DNA from: Diogma glabrata
Taxonomy: Eukaryota; Arthropoda; Insecta; Diptera; Cylindrotomidae
Assembly (NCBI GenBank): GCA_963693315.1
Contig: OY856186.1
Coordinates: 456,565,217-456,629,216, forward strand
Direction: 5' to 3'
Length of the DNA stretch: 64,000 nucleotides
The translations under genes and the position numbers were made by a program. Under the pieces are notes generated by a model that made no database searches, had not been told where the DNA came from, and worked only from the letters and a program-made list of their open reading frames with translations. Positions 49,862-61,539 of the stretch are shown piece by piece (position 1 is the stretch's first letter; each line of letters opens with the position of its first letter).

Positions 49862-50733
49862 TTTTATAATTGTAATTTTTCATTTGTGGCATTTTATGTA
49901 TTTATGTACTTGTTTATCTTTGATTGTGATAAAAAGTTTATTACCAGTTTTTAAAATATTTGAATTTTTAAAATAAATAACTTTGCTATACTTACTATAT
50001 ATAATTTTTTAAAGCACTGAATATATGACACAATTTTCACAATACTAATTCGCTTTCAGTTCACTTTGTTAATTATTTTGGTTATTTTGCAAGTTACTCT
50101 TTAAAATGGCAACACGAAATAAACCTGACAATGGTATAGTTTAGTAAGAACAAGATTGATTAAAATGTGTATTTATACATTTTGTCGTTTAACTCTCCAT
50201 TCACGAAAATTGTTTTTTAATCAACTTAACAAAATTGTTTAAATTGGATCACTTCATTCTTCACTTGAGTATAAGAAAAAAAAAATGATAATAAATTGTT
50301 GATGAGAAACTATTATTGATTATACTTTACATAAAACAAGAAAAACTAGATTGTCACATTTTATTTAACTCAAAATCCATTCTATAAATTCAAAAAATTT
50401 AGTTAAAATTTGATTGTAATTTTCTCAGAATAAAACTACATTAGAAATAATTTTTCAAGAAATAGTTTTTCTACAAATGATTATAAATATTTTACTAGAA
50501 ATGAGAAAAACGTTGCACAAAATCATCGAGTTATTTAAATTCTATTTTTAAGCGTAAAATTATTAAATTTATCGTAAAAAATCGTAAACTAAATGTTTAT
50601 GATTTAAATTGAGTATTTCATAATTGAGTGAAATTGAATAATTTAATCTTAATTTAGAAAATGGCAATATTGATAAAATTAAGGAAACTTCTCTCAGGTT
50701 CATCCAGTTATTCTATAATCTAGAAGATGAGTT

Positions 50734-51039
50734 TTGAATATTCATCAACTAAAGGTTTCTGTATTGAAGAATAGCTTCTACTTGATATTAGAATACGATT
50801 TCTCTCAGTGTAGAAGTATGGAAAGGTTAGGACCAAGATTGAGAAATTTAAATTTTAATCCACCCTTGCCCAGATGTGAACATTTTCGAAAGTTTTTCTT
50901 ATTCAATGGGCCTAATATTTTTAATAAACTACCAACTGATATTAAAAATATACTTAATTTGAAACTTTTTTTAAAATGTTTGTGGAAATGGCTGTTAAAT
51001 TTGGATACAGTGGAGAATCTTTTATCAGCAGTTCGTTAA
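50734..51039 (+). pseudogene. Non-LTR ORF2 C-terminal tail
   Basis: The frame contains RLGPRLRNLNFNPPLPRCEH, FRKFFLFNGPNIFNKLPTDI, and FLKCLWKWLLN. The pattern F-x-x-x-(G/A)P-x-x-(F/Y)N-x-LP-x-x-(I/V)K, followed by a helical tail, ends many CR1/Jockey-type ORF2 proteins. No standard ATG opens it, in keeping with an internal piece. It is the likely continuation of the frame that stops at 47818. It also lies just ahead of a 3' UTR and TAAA tail. Confidence 0.7.
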
Positions 51040-51716
51040 TTTTCATTTATTTTAGTTATTTACTTTTTTTTTATTATTTGTGTTTGCTCACTTTGATTGC
51101 TGATAAGGAAAGTTGTACAAATTCATTGCTTAAATATTCTTCTTTATTATTTGTTACGAATTTTTTTTAACAGTTATTCGTTTTTTTTTTTTTTTTTTTT
51201 TTTCATTAATGTACTGTGAATTTTTTTTTTCTTTCTTTTTGTAATTTTAATATCTGTTTTACTGCATTTTCCTTTCTTTTCTTTTCCTTTGTTTTTTTTT
51301 TGAATTGTTGTTGTCTATTGTTGTTTTTTTGTTTTCTTATTCAGTTGATATACCTTTTTCTTTATAATTGCATTACTATTATATCCATTCATATTTTTTT
51401 TTTTTGTTTAAGTATTCATTTAAATTTTTTTTTTCTTTTAAGTAATATAATAATGGATTTTTGCCCCACTGTACAGTTCATTGTCTTAAATGTAATTCAA
51501 ATTTTTGAAGGGAATTTCGCAATTGATCTCATTTTAGATCACGGAAATTCCCTAATTTTCATTCCCTTTTTAATATAAATCTTATCTTAATTTTATTATC
51601 AATTTTTTTGTTAATTTTTTCTAAATGTTAATTGTTTTTTGTTTTAAATTTAAAATTGTTTTAAAATTGTAATTATAAGTTGTTAATATGTTGTATTTAG
51701 GGATTACGAAAAGATA

Positions 51717-51747
<31 letters not shown>

Positions 51748-51748
<1 letters not shown>

Positions 51749-52536
51749 AGTTTCTCAGAAAAAAACTCCACTTCACATTTTTCGTGTTTCGGATGAATTC
51801 CAACCTTCCTCCTCAGTGCCTTGTTTGAATCCTTAGGCAGACACGCTATCGATTACGCCGTTGAGGTGATTACAATTTCGAAGTTGGAACTTTTTCATCA
51901 CTTATTTATTTTACTTAAGTTGAATATGTCCACTGTCATTAGACTTCATATTATTGAAATGTTTTTACATTATATGGGATTTTTTGCATTAAATTTCTAG
52001 CTAATGCTTTGTGTGTATTCATAGAATGAGGAATATTTCTATTCTAAGTCACGATTGTATAGTCATTATTGATTGTATCCAATCAATATAATTTTCCAGT
52101 GTATATTTTTAACGATTTTAGGGTTCCGCTTTTTATACGGAACACTATTGGTGAGAGTAAAACGAGTTTTTCACATTATATCGATTATTAATGCTATTTT
52201 TTGTTAGTATAAAACTAACCTATCCACATAAGACGACATATATAAATAAAACTAAAGTTGATTTCGTTTGGTTTACAGGGTTACGATGTGAGACCTTTGA
52301 GATGTATTTTCTCATTTATAGATTCAAGTAGGGTATCATATGAAAGGGTTTCATTTCAGTATTCCTTAAAAATTTATTTTGGAATTTGCACCTCACCTTT
52401 TTTTATATAATTTTGAATAATGTCGTTTTCTTCGTCTTTTCTTATTTCTTATCTCGATTAGCTCCAAACCTAACTGTTCGAAAATGTTCAAATTTATTTG
52501 AAATGATAGAAAAATTAGTAAGTTTTTAATACAAAA
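51748..52536. other. AT-rich spacer
   Basis: Contains GTCACGATTGTATAGTCATT at 52047, matching 13024. Nothing coding recognised. Confidence 0.45.
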
Positions 52537-54500
<1,964 letters not shown>

Positions 54501-54529
54501 TTACTTCACACAATTTAAAGTTTATTAAA

Positions 54530-55020
54530 GGGGTGGAAATGAGTAGGGGTAAAAAGAATATTTAAAATGTGGTCAAGTGGGGTGTCATTTGAAAGAGCAC
54601 CTAATTTAGAAACATTGCAATTTTTTTTAGAATTTTGCGATGCATAGTTTTTGAGTTATTGTCAAAAAAGTGCGACTTTCAGACCGCCCCCCCCCCCCTA
54701 CGTTTCGACACTGATTGACAGAAAAATTTGTAAAAATTCACAGTTAGGAAATTTGGTAAATTTTGTATGAAAATTAAAGCGAAGTCTCAAATAATTATAT
54801 TACTGTGTGTTTAGGGGACGGGGGTAGAGAGGGTAAAAAAAACCTTTTTTGATCCAAGCGAGTAAGGCGTCATTTGAAAGAGCATCTAATTTAGAAATTA
54901 TTGCAATTTTTTTAGAATTTTGCAATGCACAGCTTTTGTGTTATTGTAAAAAAAATATTTTTAGTATGTAGCCTCTCCACCCCCCTAAATTTCGACACTT
55001 GATTGACCGAAAAAATAATC
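54530..55020 (+). repeat. Two-unit tandem repeat, ~286 bp
   Basis: GTCATTTGAAAGAGCA-CTAA at 54583 recurs at 54869, with the following AATTTTGC-ATGCA and TTTCGACACT-GATTGAC blocks in the same order. The first unit carries a 12-C run (54687-54698). Unit start shares GTGGTCAAGT with copy B at 10790. Confidence 0.8.
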
Positions 55021-55411
55021 AAATTTAAACCATTTACAAGCTGGTGTAATTGAATCTTTCTTGAGTTACCATAAACAGCTATGCATAACATTTAACCTAG
55101 AGTAACATTTTTTGAGTCACTTTTGATCAATGGAGATTTGATTGTAATTTACTATTGACATTTACGATTAAACATTTATTTTGTAAGCCGTCTATGGTCT
55201 GGCAATATAAAGTCATTACAACACAACTTTTTGTCAATAATTTTTGATATTGTGTTCTTTACTAATTACTTAATACTAATCTCCTTCCCGTCAAATTTCA
55301 TCCATTATTCTCTGAAATATAGAAAGTGTGTGGCAAAATTAAAAACCAATCTTTGGTATTGAAACCAAACATTATGTGTATTAAGTAGACTGTTCGTTAA
55401 AAATTAAATTG

Positions 55412-56041
55412 TCTCAAACGCCCATTGTTAAAAAAACACAAGGGTATTTTTTTTAAAGCAAAAAAAAACACTTGCCGCAAAATCATCGAAGTTGATTATA
55501 TGAGAAAATCGTAGATTTTTTTTAAATATCTTATGATTAAAAAAAATTCATATAAACATTTTTGTAGGAATGTTAATTCTCTTAATGTTTTGCGTAAAAC
55601 GTATATTTGTGATGATATTTGAAAAAAAAAATCAAAATTCTTCTTAACTCATAATAACAAATATGACAAAAAAGTATGTACTTATTTTGTTTTTTTCTTT
55701 TTCGGTTATATTTTTATTCTTTTTAATCCATAGCAGAAGAAGAAAATTAGTACTTTTTCGTAATCCTTATGATTTATGTTTTTTGAGTTACGAAGATTTA
55801 CATTTTTTTTTTCAAAATATCATCAGAAATATACGTTTTAGGCGAAAAATAAATGGAACCTTTTTTGTAGAAAATTAAATTTCCTACAAAAATTTTTAGA
55901 TGATTTTCTTAAAAATCTTCATAATCTACGATTTTCTCGAAAAATCAACTGCGATGATTTTGCGGCACGTGTTCTTTTTATTTAAAAAAAAAATTCCCCG
56001 TGTTTTTTTCAACAAAAAGAATTTTTTTAGGGGCGTCTGTG
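55412..56041. mobile_element. Fold-back element, ~280 bp arms
   Basis: The arms mirror each other from CAAACGCCCA/GGGGCGTCTG inward through CACTTGCCGCAAAATCATCG (55469) against the inverse ending 55981, GAGAAAATCGTAGATT, and AAAACGTATATTT-TGATGAT. A short loop lies near 55720. The open frames at 55663-56097 are products of the arms and are not genes. Confidence 0.8.
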
Positions 56042-58485
56042 AAAATTCTATGTTTAACGGAAGACTGCCGCTCTATCTTACTGAAGCAATGTTGTAGACA
56101 AGTTGTAATAACGTAAACTGCGTAAACTACAAATTAGTTCCAATTTATATTTTTGTTTTTATAAAAAATTAAATTATAATGTATAAATAAAACTTCATCT
56201 AATTATATTCAACATAGAGGAAAACTTTGACGATATCGTAAACATTACATCGACAATGATTATGTCATGAAAATTAATTTTTACGACGAGCAAAGGAAAA
56301 ATGAAAAAATGAATGGATAAACGAAACTCAGTCACGTTTTTTTATTATTTTTTACCATATTTGTTTATTTTTTTTTTATTCTGACGAGAATGTCATATCT
56401 TGTGGTTTTCGATCAATCTTTAAGTTATGTTTCGATTTAATTATACTTTTTGATAGATATTTCGTTCGAAGTTTTTGAATTGAGGGTTGTGTGGAATACC
56501 GAAAACTTATTATTTAACCGCCACAGAATGAGTGTAAAGAAAACTCACAACGTTCACTTCTGTTGTTATTTTAGTAAAGATAAAAAACAACAGAAATGAT
56601 AAATAAATAATAAAATAAGCTTCACAATTTCAATTTTTCATTTTCCTTTTTTGTTATATTGTGTTTCCCATTTATTTCGCATAGTATGACAAATCTTGTC
56701 TTTTGCAGTCTTATATGAAGAGAAATGGACCACTCGCTGTGCAATTCAGTTTAGTTTAGTATTTTTGTTGTTTTATTTTATTAACATTCCTATCTACTTC
56801 CATAACAAGGGAGACTTAAAATTTTGAAATTATTACAATTGTAGGGGAGTCGACTGTAATGTATATGTTGTGTCTTCATTGATTTTTATGTAAAAAGTTT
56901 TATTATTGTTCTCATTTTTTTGTTAGCCTGAATATGAGATTATTCGTCAAGCAATAGAATTTCCAAAGAAATATTTATTTTTTCATGGGCAAAAATTTTA
57001 AGTAACAAAATTTGTATGATGAACACAAAAACACTTCTTTCTGGTCAAGTACAATCACTATTTCATTTTAATAAAAAATTGGATTCAAAAACAAATATGT
57101 ACACACAAATCATCCGTTAACCTTCACTTTTTAGTTCTTTATAAATCACCAACTTGGTTTGTTTTTTATCTTTCACATATCTTTTTCCGTTTTTCATCTT
57201 TTCATTTCTTTAATAGAAAACTCCTCAACATTAATCAAAATATATCTTAAATATTCTGTATTGTAACAATGAACTGTATCAAAAAATAAAACTCGCTGTT
57301 GGAGATCAGTAAAAAAATAAATAAACATTGAAAATTATAGCATAACAACATGTTTTAACAGCATATTGATGTAAAGTCAATCAAAACACTTTTCTATTAA
57401 CTGAACCTTTTTAGAAATAGGAAAAAAATGTAATGGACTTTCTCCTCATACCTTCCCTAATGGGGTCGATTCTTTTTTTTTATTGACTATTTAATATAAT
57501 CGAAGTGTTTTTTTGTAATAGCAGTAACAGTTATTGTTTAATATAAAATGGCTAACATCAAATGTAACAAAGATTGTAATCAAGTACGTGATACTTGCGG
57601 ATCTGTGTAACATTTATAATATTTACGTATAATGATGAAAGTTATGGAATCATCGAATGTGTTTCAAGTTTAAAAGTTTCAAACTAGTTGAAAAATATTT
57701 AGATTCTGGTTGTGTTAAAATGTTAACGCCCAAAGCTTTTCAGTATGATTTTCCTAATCATCAAACTACGCTTCAAGTTACTCTATACAAATATAACTTT
57801 AATCATCATTATATGACTTGCTAATTTATTATGTTATTATTCTTCATGTTAGGTTGAAGATAAATTGTTTTTGTTGAAAAATAATAAATTTAAAAAAAAT
57901 GAAAAAATTATTTAAGATTTTTGTAAAAAGATTAAAGAAAATTACTTTTCCTATAAGAAAAGAAAAAGAAAACATTGGTGTGTAGTCAAAGTTTCTCTTT
58001 CGTCTAGACAACGATCGTAATTTGTTGTAATAAAGGTCTTGAAAGTGTCGTTTTATTCATGACTTTCATTATTCATTTCAAGTATTTATAATTTTTGGTC
58101 GTTCCTATACTTGTTCGATAAACAAAGACCATTTTCAAGACTATTCGAAACCATATTTCTATACTAAATTTAAATCAGAAGAAAAAAGTAAAGTTCGAAC
58201 CAATCAATTGATTATGGTTAGCTGTATAATCTGTTTCAGATTCAGTCTATGGTTTTATTTGAAATTATTTGTTTCATTTGTTAACATTATCCAATGACTT
58301 AGAAATTTTATTTTTATATAATTCAGCAGACATTGTAATGTAATCGAATGGTTTATTTTTATTTTGTTTTAACAAAAAATAAATTAATTCAGTAATTAAA
58401 AAAATGTTGATTAATTTTCTTTGCGTATAAAATTAGAGAAAAATTTTTTTAAATAAAACAAAATTCTGATGTCTGAACTCCGCGC
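56042..58485. other. AT-rich spacer, nothing recognised
   Basis: About 2.4 kb of A/T-rich sequence without long frames, TIRs or tandem units that I can support. Confidence 0.45.
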
Positions 58486-58725
58486 TGGGAAAGGCAATAC
58501 TGAACTAACTGATCCGCTTGATTCTCTCTAGAACTAAAGAAATGTGTTTGAACTGTCAAATTTTAATAATTAGTCATTGAAAAAAATCCAAATATTCATT
58601 GTGTGCGCAGTACATTCGAAACTTATTATTTTAATGTAGTTGTGAATCTGTTGCACACATTGGGCTCCGTTTTACCTGACAATTCCTCACTTAGATATTT
58701 CAAAAAAATGTCGCTCACCATATAA
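58486..58725 (+). pseudogene. Decayed fragment of the 38-41 kb non-LTR ORF2
   Basis: GGCAATACTGAACTAACTGA followed by GCTTGATTC lines up with 41012-41045. AAGAAATGTG-TTGAA-TGTCAA and TGTGTGC-CAGTA then line up with 41055-41150, and the rest loosely to 41320. It is the C-terminal part of the RT ORF only, with many indels and no open frame. Confidence 0.7.
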
Positions 58726-59208
58726 AATAATCCCATATAAGGCATACCCAATACCGGATACCGAAAATTGATGCCGAATTATCAATATCGGTATACATAT
58801 ATTTCGATATTTGTTTGTGATTCAAAAGATTTTTATCAATAGTTTACCCTTCCTCCGATTAGAAACTTAAAAATGTATGTGGGTTGCTATTTTTCTTATT
58901 TGATATTATTTTAATTCATTTTATTTAATTTTTTTTTATTTTATTTTATTCTATTTTGGTTTGTTTCATTTTATTTTTTTTATATTGTTTTATTTTATTT
59001 CACTTTATTTCATTTTATTTTACTTTATTTGAAGTTTTTTATTCAATATTATCTTATTTTATTATTTTATTTATTATTTTATATTTGTAAATGTTAATTG
59101 TTTTAGTTTTAATATATAATTTTTAAATTATGTTGTTGTTCCATTCAATTTATTAAATAAAAATATTAATAGTTTTTTGTACGTTTTTTTTATATATGAA
59201 AAAAAAAG
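58726..59208. other. AT-rich spacer with TTTTATTTTA runs
   Basis: Simple-sequence rich (TTTTATTTTATT repeats at 58910-59070). Nothing coding recognised. Confidence 0.6.
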
Positions 59209-59991
59209 TGTTGTAGACCGAGTTGTGAAAACTTGATGATTATCCTGAAACTTGACATATAAGTAGTATGGACAAAATAAAAAATATAACTTATTTTTAC
59301 AATTTTTTTAAAGTGCATAGTTTAAGGGTAGGGGCACCCCAACATGCACAAAAAATGTAAATTTAGCAAGTTCGAGATAGCTTTGAAATTAACTTGCTCA
59401 ATAACAGCTATACCGATTTCATCAATTTTTTTTTGTTTGATAGGTGATAGACCGTGAACGTCAATGGTTAAAATTTTTTGTTAATAAAAATTGTTCGAAA
59501 AAATAATGAACAATTAGAATTTTGGTCAGACTAAAAATCTTTAAAATTAAATATCTCAAGAAAACGAATTAACGACTTTTTGTAAACTTGCAATATTTTA
59601 GAGTAAAAATAGAACTATTTAAAAAAAAAGTTAAGTTCCAATTGATCTTTGACCCTAGCCATCTTTAAAAATTTTTTTTATATATTAATTTTTTTTAATT
59701 AAAACAATTAACTTATTTTTTTTTCAAATGATTCCAGACCTATCAAACCAAAAAAAGTTTGATGAAATCGGTATAGCCGTTCTTGAGCAATTTAATTTCA
59801 AAGCTACCTCGGATTTACTAAATCTTCATTTTCCATGCATTCCATGCTTAAACTATGCACTTTAAAAAAATTGTAAAATAAGTTGTATTTTTTATTTTAT
59901 CCATACTACTTATATGCCAAGTTTCAGGAAAATCCAAAATGGTCAAGTTCAAATTTCGGCTTTTTCACCAATGTAGATCACGTTTTTAGTT
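59209..59991. mobile_element. Fold-back element, ~220 bp arms
   Basis: The left arm (59209-59460) and right arm (59735-59991) mirror each other: CTGAAACTTG-CATATAAGTA, GTATGGA-AAAAT, AAAGTGCATAGTTTAAG, TTTGAAATTAA-TTGCTCAA and TATACCGATTTCATCAA. The central 270 bp is AT-rich and non-coding. Confidence 0.82.
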
Positions 59992-60369
59992 ATATGTAGT
60001 TTCTTCAATTTTATTAATTAATTTTGTTATTTTTAATTTATTTATCAAATTGACAATTTTTACCATTAGAAAAACTTTTGAATGATAAAACTAAAAAACA
60101 ATATTTAAAATTTTACTTTGGTTCTATTTTATCTTTGATATAATAACACAACAGCATTAAAAACTCTGTTATTGATAGAATTCGAATGTTGCAGCTCCTG
60201 TAAAAGTCTTGCAATTTGTTATATTTTGTTAGCCCTTTATGACATAATGAATGTTGTGAGCAGGATTTTGTAAAGACTGGTAATGTAGTTGGTATTCCTA
60301 GTGCTATAGCTATATGTATGACTCTGTTTAATTAAAAATTATTTCAGGTATTGCGGTAAATCGCCTTTA
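59992..60369. other. AT-rich spacer
   Basis: Nothing recognised. Confidence 0.45.
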
Positions 60370-60603
60370 TACCGCATTCACAGCGACATAGCAAATTAGT
60401 AGATGTAATTTAAATCTGTGCTGTAAACACTTTTTATTTTAAAATCTTGCATCTAATTTGATATCTAGGCTTACTACAATTACAAACGATTCAAATACTT
60501 ACGATTCACATTACAATCTACGTTTTAAACTCATATTAAATATGCCAAAATGCAAATTATAATATACTATCTACTAATTTGCTATATCGCTGTGAATGCG
60601 GTA
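60370..60603. mobile_element. Harbinger-type MITE, 35 bp TIRs, TTA duplication
   Basis: TACCGCATTCACAGCGACAT...TAGTAGAT (60370-60404) faces its inverse at 60569-60603 with one mismatch. TTA immediately precedes and follows, fitting the TWA target duplication of PIF/Harbinger. It is 234 bp and non-coding. A half copy with the same TTA lies at 4154. Confidence 0.85.
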
Positions 60604-60864
60604 TTAATCATCTGAAAAATAAGTTTCAGTGTATTGAAAAATATTCTTTGTTTAACCGACTGCCATTTTAGTTAATCAATCATATCTACCATATGCCATC
60701 CTTGATCTGCTCTTATAATATGACTCGCATATATTTGTTCTGAATTTTTTGAATTCTTTCTATTTGTGTATTGCTATAATGAATAAAATCGACGAGCAAT
60801 AATTAATATGTGACGATACAAGAGACTATAATAAAACATGCTATCTTGCTTTGTAAGTTTGTTC

Positions 60865-61075
60865 TTAATTGTGATATTTTAACCATTGATCACCTCGTTC
60901 AACATATTGGTTAAGTTTGACCACTACTTCGTCTATATTATTGGCAGCTATAGTTAGCAAAGTATCATCTGCTAACATGTGGATAACAGAATTTTTAACA
61001 GCATCATTTATGTAAACTGCAAAAAGAGTTGGTCCCAACACGGATCCTTGTGGCATACCAAGTCCACAAGAATCC
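60865..61075 (-). pseudogene. Non-LTR reverse transcriptase fragment
   Basis: The minus strand reads GLGMPQGSVLGPTLFAVYIN, then HMLADDTLL, then LNQYVERGDQWLKYHN to a stop at 60865. These are RT motifs B and C, with ADD as catalytic residues. Upstream and downstream RT motifs are absent, so it is a short internal scrap. Its 5' edge ends in a 19 bp inverted duplication (61035-61082). Confidence 0.82.
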
Positions 61076-61082
61076 GTGTTGG

Positions 61083-61539
61083 TTTAATGAATTTGTTTTT
61101 TTTTAAAGATACCTTATTTTTCTTTTTTATGTATTTATACATATTAAAACTTAACGAAAAAGAGTAAATAATATAAGCAAACATAACGAGTGTAAAAGAA
61201 GCCATCTATCAACAGTATAACATATTCTTCTAAATTTTAAACACATAAACATACAATTGACATTTTGGCATGTTTGGGTTGTCGGACTCGACAATAGCCA
61301 GATAAATTTTTGTCGGGCAAGGTTACCCACGTTTTCTAAAACAAATTTCCACCACCATTAATAAAAACAAAATTTTGGTAGTAAATTTCAAAAACCCCGG
61401 GCAATCGCCATGTTTCGGGGTTTGACGAAAAGGAAAAGCGGTCGAATCGAGAAAAATTGCAGATAAGAAAGCTGTCGGGCTCTCCAAGGACAGGCGCCTC
61501 ACGAAGTAAAAAAATTGTGCGTAATCTTTACACGCTGTT
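61083..61539. other. Spacer with a GC-richer patch
   Basis: 61270-61500 is less AT-rich (TTGTCGGACTCGACAATAGC; CCCCGGGCAATCGCC) but has no open frame I recognise. Confidence 0.4.

Larger units (their letters stand above)
46436..51747 (+). mobile_element. Third non-LTR element, apparently split by insertion
   Basis: An RT frame (46436-47818) and a typical ORF2 C-terminal tail (50734-51039) lie in the same orientation 2.9 kb apart. They are followed by a T-rich 3' UTR with a hairpin (51509-51553, AGGGAATTT facing AAATTCCCT) and a tail of TAAA repeats (51716-51747). The endonuclease and 5' half are missing. The segment 47819-50733 has no RT similarity and looks inserted. Confidence 0.65.

Noticed and set aside
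51216..51578. 120-codon Phe/Leu-rich frame
   Set aside because: Poly-T 3' UTR of the third non-LTR element; no conserved motif.
55663..56097. Two hydrophobic open frames
   Set aside because: Both come from the arms of a fold-back element.
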